In this document: in pieces, positions 45,857-55,252 of the stretch
Numbering within the stretch: the first letter of the stretch is position 1
How the letters are laid out: each line of letters opens with the position of its first letter
NCBI GenBank assembly: GCA_949285025.1
Contig: CASDXG010000079.1
Location: 62,001-126,000 of the forward strand
Length of the DNA stretch: 64,000 nt
Direction of reading: 5' to 3'
From: an uncultured Bacteroides sp.
GTDB taxonomy: Bacteria; Bacteroidota; Bacteroidia; Bacteroidales; Bacteroidaceae
The notes under the pieces: model-generated
What the model was told of the DNA's origin: nothing
What the model saw: only the letters and a program-made list of their open reading frames with translations
The model's database searches: none
Position numbers and translations under genes: made by a program

Positions 45857-47347
45857 ATGGCGAAAGAACTGAAAGAACTGACCAAAAGAAGTGAAAATTA
45901 TTCGCAGTGGTATAATGATTTAGTGGTAAAGGCTGATTTGGCCGAACAGTCGGCCGTACGTGGTTGTATGGTAATAAAGCCTTATGGATATGCAATCTGG
46001 GAGAAAATGCAGCAACAATTAGACCGTATGTTTAAGGAAACCGGCCATGTAAACGCATATTTCCCGCTGTTGATACCGAAATCATATTTAAGTCGTGAGG
46101 CTGAACATGTAGAAGGTTTTGCCAAGGAATGTGCCGTAGTAACTCACTATCGTTTGAAAAATGCAGAAGACGGATCAGGAGTTATTGTAGACCCTGCCGC
46201 AAAACTGGAGGAAGAACTTATTATTCGTCCGACTTCGGAAACCATCATTTGGAGTACTTATAAGAACTGGATTAATTCTTACCGGGATCTTCCTATATTA
46301 TGTAACCAATGGGCTAATGTGGTGCGCTGGGAAAAGCGTACACGTCTTTTCCTTCGTACGGCGGAATTCCTTTGGCAGGAAGGACATACAGCCCATGCGA
46401 CTCGTGAAGAAGCAGAGGCTGAAGCTCAGAGAATGTTACGTGTGTATAGCGATTTTGCCGAGAAATATATGGCCGTTCCGGTAGTGAAAGGTGTAAAATC
46501 GGCTAATGAGCGTTTTGCCGGAGCGTTGGATACTTATACTATCGAAGGATTAATGCAAGACGGAAAGGCGCTTCAATGCGGGACATCTCACTTCCTTGGG
46601 CAGAATTTTGCCAAGGCGTTTAATGTCCAGTTTGTCGATAAGAACAATAAGCTTGATTATGTATGGGCTACTTCTTGGGGAGTATCCACCCGCTTGATGG
46701 GAGCGTTGATTATGACACATTCCGATGATAACGGATTGGTGTTGCCTCCGCATTTAGCTCCGATACAGGTAGTGATTATCCCTATCTATAAGAATGAGGA
46801 ACAACTCAAGCAGATTGATGCAAAAGTGGAAGGCATTGTAAGGAAATTACGCGATATGGGTATATCTGTGAAATATGATAATGCAGACAATAAACGGCCG
46901 GGATTTAAATTCGCCGATTACGAACTGAAAGGAGTTCCGGTGCGTCTTGCAATGGGAGGCCGTGATTTGGAGAATAACACGATTGAGATAATGCGTCGTG
47001 ATACTTTAGAAAAAGAGACCCGTACCTGCGATGGAATAGAAGAATATGTGAAGAATCTTCTAGAAGAAATTCAGACGAACATCTATCAAAAGGCTCTGAC
47101 ATATCGTAATTCGCATATAACAAAAGTGGATACTTACGAAGACTTTAAGGCACAGATTGAAAAGGGTGGTTTTATTTTGGCGCATTGGGATGGTACGACA
47201 GAGACGGAAGAGCGCATAAAAGAAGAAACGAAAGCGACGATCCGTTGCCTTCCTTTTGATGCGGATGAGGAGAGCCTTACACCGGGAGTGGATATGGTTA
47301 CAGGTAAACCGTCAGCTCGTCGCGTATTGTTTGCCCGTGCTTATTGA
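45857..47347 (+). CDS. proS: Prolyl-tRNA synthetase, archaeal/eukaryotic type
   Basis: Class II aminoacyl-tRNA synthetase of 496 residues, of the shorter type without the bacterial INS editing domain. Seen: [15 protein letters not shown] (motif 2 region), [32 protein letters not shown] and a C-terminal RRVLFARAY. ProRS of this kind mischarges cysteine in known cases; the YbaK deacylase at 28002 handles the product. It has its own -7 element and a strong terminator. Confidence 0.96.
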   Translation: MAKELKELTKRSENYSQWYNDLVVKADLAEQSAVRGCMVIKPYGYAIWEKMQQQLDRMFKETGHVNAYFPLLIPKSYLSREAEHVEGFAKECAVVTHYRLKNAEDGSGVIVDPAAKLEEELIIRPTSETIIWSTYKNWINSYRDLPILCNQWANVVRWEKRTRLFLRTAEFLWQEGHTAHATREEAEAEAQRMLRVYSDFAEKYMAVPVVKGVKSANERFAGALDTYTIEGLMQDGKALQCGTSHFLGQNFAKAFNVQFVDKNNKLDYVWATSWGVSTRLMGALIMTHSDDNGLVLPPHLAPIQVVIIPIYKNEEQLKQIDAKVEGIVRKLRDMGISVKYDNADNKRPGFKFADYELKGVPVRLAMGGRDLENNTIEIMRRDTLEKETRTCDGIEEYVKNLLEEIQTNIYQKALTYRNSHITKVDTYEDFKAQIEKGGFILAHWDGTTETEERIKEETKATIRCLPFDADEESLTPGVDMVTGKPSARRVLFARAY

Positions 47348-47368
47348 TTGATTAAAACGGATACATAT

Positions 47369-47414
47369 AAAAAAATAGCGTGATGGTTGCATAAACAATC
47401 ACGCTATTTTTTTA
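47369..47414 (+). terminator. Rho-independent terminator after proS
   Basis: Perfect stem AAAAAATAGCGTGAT / ATCACGCTATTTTTT with a 13-base loop and a T tract. Confidence 0.9.
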
Positions 47415-47497
47415 TTTAAAGTGCCGGAATCATGAAAAATCTCTTGATGTATGAAGAAAAACATGCAGAGGTTTTTCCGGTTTTCTTCGTATGACTT

Positions 47498-47541
47498 AAA
47501 AAAAGAAAAGGAGATCTTCTGCAGACCCCCTTTTTCTTTTG
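47498..47541 (-). terminator. Terminator after the beta-helix lipoprotein gene
   Basis: Read on the minus strand: AAAAGAAAAAGGGGGTCT, short loop, AGATCTCCTTTTCTTTT then a T tract; the stem has one or two mismatches. It ends the receptor-lipoprotein unit. Confidence 0.75.
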
Positions 47542-47561
47542 AAACATCACATTATTATTAA

Positions 47562-49079
47562 TTAATAATCCGTATTATTCGGATCGAAGTTTGTCCATCC
47601 GTTAAGCCAAGCATCTGAGGTTCCGAAAGCACCGATGTAGGGAGTCTTGTCGAATCCGCTCTGTAAAAGCTCGTCAGTCCAAGCTGCAGCATTCAGAACA
47701 GGACTTGATGCTGTCGGCATATAGTCGGCACCGATGTTACGGCTGTCGGTAAATTGTAAGTCGCTTATATTGTCGTATGCTCTGTTACCCGGTTGGTTTG
47801 CGAAATATTCATGCGAGAAAGAATAAGTTGCGCCGGATTGCCAAGGCAGGTCATCGTATTCCTTGTTTGCATCAGTTCCTATTGCATCCATTCCTGCAAA
47901 GTAGATATTCTGAAGTTTCAGCAGGCCGTCTTGGGCATATTGTACGGTATTTCCTTTTTCACCATCGATAATCAGGCCGATAGGATAGCCGATTGCTACA
48001 GAGTTGAAGCAAGCCAAATGACTTGAACGGCGGATTTGCATTGCAGATTGGAACAGGCCGAGAGCAGAACCATTGTTCGGATAATATTCGCCTCCGTTGA
48101 TATAATTCTCATCGTTTGTGAAACCGTTTCTGCCTTTAGGCCCGATGAATGTAATATTACTGAATGTTGCAGTTGTGTAAGGGCTGACTTCAGTTCCGTC
48201 GGCATTATTGTCAGATTCGAAACTGTTTGACTGAGAAGTATCGGCAAGTCTCGGATTTCTTACAACAAGTCCGTATTGAACCTTTCCAGAGAATCCGTTA
48301 TCTGTATCAAAATCATCATCCCATCCGTTGAATGCAACTAAATATTTACAGTTTACTGTACCACCGAACCATTCGTAAGAATCGTCGTTAGAGAATGATA
48401 CCTGCAAGTGGTCGATTTGTGTTCCGCTACCGACAGAACCGAAAGTTATACCGTTTATTTCTTTATCTTTCTGGAAAGGATATCCGGCAAATTCCACGCG
48501 CACATAACTCAAAACGCCTGAATTATCGGCATCATTGTTACCTCCGTGTGTGGTACGCGGGCCACCTTCTATCTGCATTGAAGTTTGGTTGTTGCGGGCA
48601 TTACCGCAGATAATCAAACCTCCCCAGTCTCCCGGTTTACGTTGTCCCTTAGGTTGTGCAGAAGTAAATACGATAGGAGAAGTAGAAGTTCCTTGTGCGA
48701 TAAGCTTACCGCCCGGCTCTACGATGAGAGACGCTTGTGTTTGTTTGTCTCCTTTGATTATCGTACCTGCTTCGATGGTTAATTGTGAACCATCTGCCAC
48801 GTAAACCCATCCTTTTAATGTATATGTTCCTTTTTTAAGGGTCTGTGTTCCTTTGAAAACCAATTCCTTGTCGCCGTTGCCGATAACGGTTCCTTCTTCG
48901 TCAGCTTCTCCGTTTTCATTGAATAGCAAATGGTCGCATGTCGTTTTTCCATCTGTGTCGGTACCCCAAGTGTACTGCGGTCCTTCTGGTTCTTGCGGGT
49001 TCTCATCATCGCTGCAAGAAACTGTCAATCCCAGCATCATGGCTGAAAAGGCATAAAACACGAATTTACTTTTTTTCAT
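47562..49079 (-). CDS. Surface lipoprotein with beta-helix-like repeats
   Basis: 505-residue lipoprotein (lipobox VSCSDDE, Cys about residue 22; acidic residues after Cys suggest surface export). The middle is rich in short beta strands and turns typical of right-handed beta-helices (LTIEAGTIIKGD, SLIVEPGGKLIAQG, PIVFTSAQ, GGLIICGNA), then Asn/Asp-rich repeats (GWDDDFDTDNGF, FESDNNADG). Not a SusD-type protein: no TPR-helical pattern. It lies 34 bases after the TonB-dependent receptor gene on the same strand and is probably its partner. Substrate unknown. Confidence 0.8.
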   Translation of the reverse strand: MKKSKFVFYAFSAMMLGLTVSCSDDENPQEPEGPQYTWGTDTDGKTTCDHLLFNENGEADEEGTVIGNGDKELVFKGTQTLKKGTYTLKGWVYVADGSQLTIEAGTIIKGDKQTQASLIVEPGGKLIAQGTSTSPIVFTSAQPKGQRKPGDWGGLIICGNARNNQTSMQIEGGPRTTHGGNNDADNSGVLSYVRVEFAGYPFQKDKEINGITFGSVGSGTQIDHLQVSFSNDDSYEWFGGTVNCKYLVAFNGWDDDFDTDNGFSGKVQYGLVVRNPRLADTSQSNSFESDNNADGTEVSPYTTATFSNITFIGPKGRNGFTNDENYINGGEYYPNNGSALGLFQSAMQIRRSSHLACFNSVAIGYPIGLIIDGEKGNTVQYAQDGLLKLQNIYFAGMDAIGTDANKEYDDLPWQSGATYSFSHEYFANQPGNRAYDNISDLQFTDSRNIGADYMPTASSPVLNAAAWTDELLQSGFDKTPYIGAFGTSDAWLNGWTNFDPNNTDY

Positions 49080-49113
49080 TGTTTTGGTTGTTTTAGATAA
49101 TTAATTGTATGAA

Positions 49114-51882
49114 TTAAAAATTGTAACTGATATTCAAGTTAAAATTCCGTCCGGGTTTGTATTGGCGATTGATTTGTTCTATAGTCCCATGACTGGTTTC
49201 TTGGAATTGTTGGAACGTGATTTTTTCTGCCAATAAGTCTCTTACGGCAAATTTAATTTCAATATGTTCGCCAAATTTCTTGGAAACGCTAAGATCGATG
49301 GTGTTTCTTGGCATTTCATACGAGTCGGGGATATTGACAATATTGTCGCCTGTTCCCATACTTCTTCCTACACCAACGATACGTTTCCCGATACGGTTAT
49401 AAAGAACAGCCGCGTTCCATCCGCTTTTAGGCTGTTGATAGAATAATCCGGTGTTGATCAGATAAGGAGATTGTCCCTGCATGGGGCGTGATTTCTCTTT
49501 TGCTCCTTCTGCAAAATTCACTTTACTTTTAATCAGTGCACCATTGAAACTCAGACTGAAATTGCGCACTCCTATAAAGTCGAGGTTCTTTCTTATATCA
49601 AGTTCTATACCGTAGTTGTCGGCTTTCTCTGCATTGACGTTTGAGTAAGTGTAGTCTGTTCCACCGTTTACTGTGTAAGTCCATTCGATCGGATCCTGAA
49701 AATGTTTGTAGAAAAGCGAAACAGCAATCAGTTCCCCCAAGCTCGGATAAAATTCATAACTAAAGTCTACATTGTCGATGTAGGCAGGTTTCAGAGCCGC
49801 ATTTCCTTCTACATTGCTGGCTAAATCGAAGTCATAGAAAACGGATGTCGACACTTCACGGAATTCAGGACGGTTCACACTTCGTCCGTAAGATAGACGG
49901 AGTTGGTGCTTTTCGTTGAACCGGTAAGTTGTATTAAGCGTGGGAAAGAAATCATTGTAAGTATAATAGGTGCTTTTGGGACTTTCTTCATACTGACGTG
50001 TGTTGCTTATCAGTTCCATTTTGTTATGTTCGAAACGGACTCCTGCGTAAATGTTCAGTTTGTCGAAGGGTAAGTTAAAGCCCAAATAGCCTGCTCCCAT
50101 CAGATTGTTTCCGCTATAGTTGTTTGTGTAATCAACATGTTCCAATAAAGACAGTTTGTCGCTTCCGTAGTTCTCGTCTTGTAGCAATTCGTTTGTGACA
50201 TCCATTTCGGCATATGCCTGCGGTAACCGTCCGTTATTCCATGTATAGAGGAAGAAACGGGTGTCGTATGTTCTTGTACGGTATTCTACATATGTTCCGG
50301 CTTTCAATACAGGATTGAAAGAATTAAACTCGAATGTATGTTGATAATTGACGTTGACAGAGGCAATATGCTCATCCAATCTGGAAAATTCACGGTTTAT
50401 ATCGCCGATGTTGTCGATTTTCATTGCACCGGTTGATTTGTCCAGCACCGTAATGTAACGCCGTCTGTCTGGCATATTCCGGTTGGCATATGAATAGCCG
50501 GCGCTCCAATCCAGTTGGTCCTCATTCATTAGTGTATGTTTTCCTGTGAACTGACCGTTGTATGTGCTTCGGCTTTGATAGTAATATTCCGCCTGATTCT
50601 CGAAATCACTTTGAGCATCGTATCCTGAACGATAAGTATATCTGTCTTTACCTAATTGGTTGAATATGTTTTTAAATTCATATCTGCTATTACCATTAGC
50701 GGTAACATAAGTAAGGTTTAACATCGCTCCTAAACGAGAGTTTCTGTTATACTGATTGTCTTTGTACTGACGAAGATAAGTGGAGCGGTCATTGGCAGTG
50801 TCGTATCCTCCGAATAGATTGTTATCCATGCCGCTGTATGTCTTATATGTATTGCTATAGTTTACCACACCTAATAAAGCGAAAGTCTGACCGGAATCCA
50901 TTACCCAGCGGTGACTGACGTTCATACTCAGGCTGAGGTCTCCTATGGGATCTTTGCGACGTGTAGTCCAATCATTGTTAAAGCCGTTATCCAATAAGCT
51001 GAAGTTATTGTTCCCTCCGTTTCCGCTTGGCTTTAAATTAGATTTGATACCGCCTTGTAAACTTCTCAGTCCGTTGTCGAATCCTAAAAAGTCGGTTCCG
51101 CTTCCTTTATAGTATTCGAATCCTCTGAAATGAGTCTGGTCGTTGAAATTTCCTCCTATGGAGATTCCAAATGTATTTTTATTGGGAACATCTTTTGTAT
51201 TGATTAAGATGAATCCGCCGGTGAAGTCGGCCGGATATTCGGGGGACGATGATTTTACGACCACAATATTGTCTAATTGTGAGGAAGGAATGATGTCGAA
51301 TGAAAAAGCGCGGGCATCGGCTTCGCTGCTTGGTACGGCACTGTTATTAATCCAAACGTTGTTATAGCGTTGAGAAAGTCCTCTGACCATTACAAACTTA
51401 TCGTCAATGATGCTGATTCCCGGAACTCTCCGGATTACTTCTGAAGCATCTTTATCTTGGGTTTTTGTGATTTGTTGTGCTGAGACGCCCGTTTGCATTA
51501 CCAGGCTTTTCCGTTGCTGGGTGATAAGTGCGTTTTCTGTATCTTTTTTTACTGTCGCTGTTACGGTGACTTCACCTAGTACCTGTGCATCGGATTCCAT
51601 TTCTATGGTTATTTCAGCCATATCTTTGACAGTGACTTCGATTGTCTGTGTACGATAAGATATATATGAAACAATTAATTGATAAGTAGTGTTTCGCAGG
51701 CCTCCCAATTCAAATTTTCCATCAATGTCGGTTACTGCACCGGTAGTAGTCCCGTTTATTTGAATAGTGGCTCCGATTAATGGTTCTTTACTCTCTTTGT
51801 CGAGGACGATTCCTCGTATCGCTGCGGCTTGCACGTAAGTTACTATGCAGATAAAAGTAGCGAGGATTAAAAATCTTTTCAT
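49114..51882 (-). CDS. TonB-dependent receptor with carboxypeptidase-regulatory-like N-terminus
   Basis: Outer-membrane active transporter, 922 residues, signal peptide ending VQA. Seen: a carboxypeptidase-regulatory-like domain (AIRGIVLDKESKEPLIGATI ... TDIDGKFELGGL), a plug with DASEVIRRVPGISIID, MVRGLSQRYNNVWINN and AFSFDIIPSSQLDNIVVVKS, then a long barrel ending with an aromatic residue (NLNISYNF). Its order, receptor then beta-helix lipoprotein with no SusD, differs from a polysaccharide-utilisation pair. Substrate unknown: iron chelate, peptide, phosphate compound or other. Confidence 0.93.
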   Translation of the reverse strand: MKRFLILATFICIVTYVQAAAIRGIVLDKESKEPLIGATIQINGTTTGAVTDIDGKFELGGLRNTTYQLIVSYISYRTQTIEVTVKDMAEITIEMESDAQVLGEVTVTATVKKDTENALITQQRKSLVMQTGVSAQQITKTQDKDASEVIRRVPGISIIDDKFVMVRGLSQRYNNVWINNSAVPSSEADARAFSFDIIPSSQLDNIVVVKSSSPEYPADFTGGFILINTKDVPNKNTFGISIGGNFNDQTHFRGFEYYKGSGTDFLGFDNGLRSLQGGIKSNLKPSGNGGNNNFSLLDNGFNNDWTTRRKDPIGDLSLSMNVSHRWVMDSGQTFALLGVVNYSNTYKTYSGMDNNLFGGYDTANDRSTYLRQYKDNQYNRNSRLGAMLNLTYVTANGNSRYEFKNIFNQLGKDRYTYRSGYDAQSDFENQAEYYYQSRSTYNGQFTGKHTLMNEDQLDWSAGYSYANRNMPDRRRYITVLDKSTGAMKIDNIGDINREFSRLDEHIASVNVNYQHTFEFNSFNPVLKAGTYVEYRTRTYDTRFFLYTWNNGRLPQAYAEMDVTNELLQDENYGSDKLSLLEHVDYTNNYSGNNLMGAGYLGFNLPFDKLNIYAGVRFEHNKMELISNTRQYEESPKSTYYTYNDFFPTLNTTYRFNEKHQLRLSYGRSVNRPEFREVSTSVFYDFDLASNVEGNAALKPAYIDNVDFSYEFYPSLGELIAVSLFYKHFQDPIEWTYTVNGGTDYTYSNVNAEKADNYGIELDIRKNLDFIGVRNFSLSFNGALIKSKVNFAEGAKEKSRPMQGQSPYLINTGLFYQQPKSGWNAAVLYNRIGKRIVGVGRSMGTGDNIVNIPDSYEMPRNTIDLSVSKKFGEHIEIKFAVRDLLAEKITFQQFQETSHGTIEQINRQYKPGRNFNLNISYNF

Positions 51883-51904
51883 GAAATCTCTAATTAATTC
51901 GCTG

Positions 51905-51934
51905 CAAAAATCCGAGTTTTAAATTACAGACAAA
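51905..51934 (-). promoter_or_regulatory. Probable promoter for the receptor-lipoprotein unit
   Basis: Minus strand TTTG (plus 51931-51934), 18-base spacer, GATTTTTG (plus 51905-51912), one mismatch from TAnnTTTG. It lies 22 bases before the receptor start. Confidence 0.55.
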
Positions 51935-52070
51935 CAACAGAGTGGTGACACTTTTATTGATAAGCGGTTACAAAGTAATTTCAAAAGGCGGGGAAAACAG
52001 AAAGAATATTCCGGAATGTAAGAAGGAATGTTTTCTTTATGAGGACGATATGCAGATGAAATTATTTTCC

Positions 52071-52078
52071 TATATTTG
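52071..52078 (+). promoter_or_regulatory. -7 element for the GxGYxYP gene
   Basis: TATATTTG, 34 bases before the start at 52113. The gap to the receptor gene is 230 bases and carries both outward promoters. Confidence 0.65.
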
Positions 52079-52112
52079 AGAGATATTAAATTGCTGTCAC
52101 GAGAAAATAACA

Positions 52113-54203
52113 ATGATTATGAAACAAGTTTTATTATGTGATCGAATTTTTCTTTTATTGAGTGCTTTTGTACTGTTTATTTCTCCTTTGTATGCTCAGC
52201 AAGGAACGAACCGATATATTCCGGAAGGACGCATGCAGCAGCCGGAACGTGGCTTATGTTGGCCGGAAGGACAGGTTATCCCTCATTTTTCCACTCCTTC
52301 ATCTCTATTAGACGGCTTGGATATGGATAAAGCGGAATTGCCGGATGAGGAGAGAGTGATGTTTACTTCTTTGCAGGGATTGGTCAACAAGGAGAAACCC
52401 CGTATGTTTCTCTTTGAAAGAGCTCAGGAGGGAAAATATAAATGGGCGGAGATTTTGAATCTTTCAATCAAAGAGATTTCCGGAGAGAATCGTTTTGACT
52501 TGGTAAAGAAATATCGGGAAGTCCTAAAAGGAGTTGTGCTGTATGACCCGCAGAAAAATATTCATTATGCTAATTTGGCTTCGACTATTGCCGGATTGGA
52601 TAATTTGCTTCCGGTAACTGCTCGGATTTATGAGCAGTTGAAGCAGGCGCAGATAGATTTGCCGGTGGTGATTGATTTGACAAAACTTCACTACACTCGT
52701 ACGACAGAAATATACGATTATTTATATGCGCATTATTGGAACCGGTGTACACATCGTTTGATTGTGAGTCAGCCGCCGATGCGTGGTTATGTGAGAGATT
52801 TGGCTGTGGCGGCAGGTTGTGCTGTCGTTTGGTTGGATGCCCGTGAATGGAGTGAGAATATAGTTTTGCGTAAATTCCTGAAAACAATGTGTCCCGGTAA
52901 CAGTATTGTAACCGGTTGGTTCCCGGAAGAACGTTCCGGAGTGGGGATGACTGCAGAATATGGGTTGTCGACCATTCCATCTGATTTTTATGAAAATGCT
53001 ACGGTTTATGGAGGCCTGTCTCATTTGATTTCTTATCCGGCTGTGCCGAAAAAACCGGAACTTGAGAATAAAATTTATCTGGCAATCTTTTTGAGTGACG
53101 GAGATAACGTGCAGTATTGTCAGCATGCGATGTCGCAGTTATGGGATAAACAGGGGAGGGGAAATATTTCCATTAATTGGACAATCAGTCCTGCGCTTGT
53201 AGATTTCGGTCCCGGTTTGCTTAATTATTATTATGAAACGGCTACTTCAAACGATTTTTTTGCATCCGGCCCTTCCGGTTTAGGTTATGCATTGATTTAT
53301 GACGCACATAATTATGTGTGGAACTCGGTATCGGGTACGGCATTTACTCCGTATGCAAAACTTACGCAGCGTTATCTGGAGAAAAGCGGATTAAGGGTTA
53401 TTACTGTATGGGATGAGGTAAATGATGAGCAACGTAGTGCGTATGCCCGTAATTGCAGATATTTGTATGGCGTGACATTGCAGGATTGGGAAAAGCATCC
53501 TTATAAACTTTCACCGAAAGTACAGGATGGCAGATTGGGCTTTTTACCGAATCTGCCTTGTTATGCCAGTGGAACCGATGTGATTTATTCGTTTTGGAAG
53601 GATACGATTGCCCGTTTTGACGGCTCGGCACCGTTGTTCCTTTCAGCACAAGGCGAATCATGGAAGATGGGACCTGATAATATTGTGGCATTGAAAAAGC
53701 AACTGGAAGAACTTTCACCGGGAAATATTGTGATTTGTCGAGGTGATCATTTTTTTAGCCTTTATAATGAAGCGCATCATTTGCCTTTTAATTTGACGCT
53801 TTCTTCGGAAATGGAAATAAAGACTTCTCCAGCCAAAACTTCTGCGGATTTAGTCGCAGACGGCTCGCCGAGTGGAAAACATCTGTGGATATCATCAGAA
53901 AAGGACGGGAAGGCATGGCTGCTGTTCGATTTTAAAGAACCATATCTTATCAATCGTTATGTAGTGCGTCATGCCGAAAATGCCGGATTGCCGGAACGTT
54001 TGAATACCAGATCGTTTATTATGGAAGCAAGTATTGACGGGAAAAGTTGGATTCAGGTAGATATGCAGTCCGAAAACACTTTTGCGGTGACTGATGTCGA
54101 TATTACTCCGATTAGGGCACGTTATGTCCGTTTGATAATCACAGATGCGGGGGAAGATAAGATTGCCCGCATAGGAGATGTGGAGATTTATGGAAGTAAA
54201 TAG
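52113..54203 (+). CDS. GxGYxYP-family putative glycoside hydrolase with C-terminal F5/8C domain
   Basis: Secreted protein of 696 residues, signal peptide ending LYAQ, no lipobox. N-terminal and central parts follow the GxGYxYP putative glycoside hydrolase family (IFLSDGDNVQYCQHAM with its Asp pair is characteristic), but the family-naming motif is changed: residues 389-395 read GLGYALI, without the second Tyr-Pro. The C-terminus (about 575-694) is an F5/8 type C (discoidin) carbohydrate-binding domain: WISSEKDGKAWLLFDFKEP ... FIMEASIDGKSWIQV ... ARYVRLIITDAG. Start may be the ATG at 52113 or 52119. Divergent from the receptor unit; a shared glycan target is plausible. Confidence 0.82.
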   Translation: MIMKQVLLCDRIFLLLSAFVLFISPLYAQQGTNRYIPEGRMQQPERGLCWPEGQVIPHFSTPSSLLDGLDMDKAELPDEERVMFTSLQGLVNKEKPRMFLFERAQEGKYKWAEILNLSIKEISGENRFDLVKKYREVLKGVVLYDPQKNIHYANLASTIAGLDNLLPVTARIYEQLKQAQIDLPVVIDLTKLHYTRTTEIYDYLYAHYWNRCTHRLIVSQPPMRGYVRDLAVAAGCAVVWLDAREWSENIVLRKFLKTMCPGNSIVTGWFPEERSGVGMTAEYGLSTIPSDFYENATVYGGLSHLISYPAVPKKPELENKIYLAIFLSDGDNVQYCQHAMSQLWDKQGRGNISINWTISPALVDFGPGLLNYYYETATSNDFFASGPSGLGYALIYDAHNYVWNSVSGTAFTPYAKLTQRYLEKSGLRVITVWDEVNDEQRSAYARNCRYLYGVTLQDWEKHPYKLSPKVQDGRLGFLPNLPCYASGTDVIYSFWKDTIARFDGSAPLFLSAQGESWKMGPDNIVALKKQLEELSPGNIVICRGDHFFSLYNEAHHLPFNLTLSSEMEIKTSPAKTSADLVADGSPSGKHLWISSEKDGKAWLLFDFKEPYLINRYVVRHAENAGLPERLNTRSFIMEASIDGKSWIQVDMQSENTFAVTDVDITPIRARYVRLIITDAGEDKIARIGDVEIYGSK

Positions 54204-54270
54204 CCGGTGAATTTTGAAATTCGCGGTTTAATATATCTGTGGGGGACTGATATATCTGACCATTGAGATG

Positions 54271-54805
54271 TAGAATCACAGAGAGTTGTTCGAGAAGAAC
54301 TTTGCGGACACCTATTCCATCGTGAAGTGAAAACTGGCCATCAAGATGGGAAACGAGACGATACATGACTGAATTTTCGGCAATTGGATGATCCTTTTGA
54401 CCACGTTTCGCACGTTGGAAACCGTACTGGATGTGCGGTTTAACTATACTGACCTGTTCGATACCGCATCCGCTACCTGAAAAGTTTCCGCCTGTTAGCG
54501 GTCAAGGAAAAAATCGAGTTCATGGAGGCACGGCCCATTTTTTATCTGAATATGGCAGCCGTGACCTTCCTGTTCAACAGTCGTAACCAGAACGTCACGG
54601 CCAACTCCTCCAACTGCTCAACCATTATGTTCTACTTGAAATCCCATCCGTCGTTTCTTGGCCTGAAATGTTGTCCAATGGCTTGCCAGATTACACGATA
54701 GAGGTGTCAGGCGGCGAACAGGTCAGGAAAGTCAAGGTCAACCGTCTGAAAGCATTATGTTTCGATTATTTACAACTGAAAGAAAACTTCGGGCTTGATA
54801 TTTAA
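54271..54805 (+). pseudogene. Decayed gene of unknown family (mobile-element relic)
   Basis: No intact frame, but three frames together give one protein-like sequence: ELFEKNFADTYSIVK, stop, KLAIKMGNETIHD, stop, IFGNWMILLTTFRTLETV (frame of 54271); then a shift near 54459 to RYRIRYLKSFRLLAVKEK ... YLNMAAVTFLFNSRN; then a shift near 54660 to LPDYTIEVSGGEQVRKVK ... CFDYLQLKENFGLDI, stop at 54803. Two in-frame TGA codons (54328 and 54370) plus two shifts. Codons are richer in G and C than in flanking genes. I do not recognise the family; together with the integrase stub it points to an old integrated element. Confidence 0.7.
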
Positions 54806-54847
54806 ACGGAAATAGTCCAAGAGGAAATGGATTTAGCAAATGAGGTT

Positions 54848-55123
54848 TCATGAAACTAAACAGTTCATTAATTCGATTACTTCCTTGACATCCTATGAAG
54901 TAACATTCGTTTGGTTCAACCGGTCTGTGTATTGTTTGATGAGCATGGCACAATATTCGTTGACCACAGGGTCAGTCAATTCGCCATTATTTGCAATATG
55001 CTCCGCATCAATGATTTTATCCGTTTTGATGTAACCCGGTTTGCGATTGTGAACCACTCGTATATATACGGAGTAAAGCCCATCTGTTCTTGGTTTTCTG
55101 ACCATTGCTTTTAATGCCATCAT
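54848..55123 (-). pseudogene. Tyrosine recombinase (integrase) N-terminal fragment
   Basis: Starts MMALKAMVRKPRTDGLYSVY, the usual beginning of Bacteroides-type tyrosine recombinases (arm-binding domain), and continues VVHNRKPGYIKTDKIIDAEH to DRLNQTNVTS, then an amber codon at 54895, DVKEVIELMN and a second stop at 54850. No core-binding or catalytic domain (Arg ... His-x-x-Arg ... Tyr) follows, so at least three quarters of the gene is missing. Not functional. Confidence 0.82.
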
Positions 55124-55152
55124 AATCAATACTTTTAGGTTGTTGAATCGTG

Positions 55153-55195
55153 GAGTAAGCAATAGGGGCTTGGGGTGTAAGCCAAGAGTAAGCAA
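55153..55195. repeat. Direct repeat GAGTAAGCAA upstream of the integrase stub
   Basis: GAGTAAGCAA at 55153-55162 and again at 55186-55195, start to start 33 bases, with GCTTGG / CCAAG as a small inverted repeat between them. Just upstream of the integrase fragment, where arm-type binding sites of an attachment region could lie. Function is inference. Confidence 0.4.
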
Positions 55196-55252
55196 ATACG
55201 CTCATTTGGTTCGGTTAATGCGATCAAGTGAACGAACCTCCTTAATGCAACT

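Noticed and set aside
48815..49009. Small overlapping frames in the receptor and lipoprotein genes
   Set aside because: All are inside strongly supported coding regions.
51883..52112. Riboswitch upstream of the TonB-dependent receptor
   Set aside because: No cobalamin, TPP or other conserved riboswitch core was recognised; only promoter elements are visible.
54893..55195. Intact 100-residue integrase gene
   Set aside because: Only the arm-binding N-terminal part is present, followed by amber and opal codons; the catalytic domain is missing.
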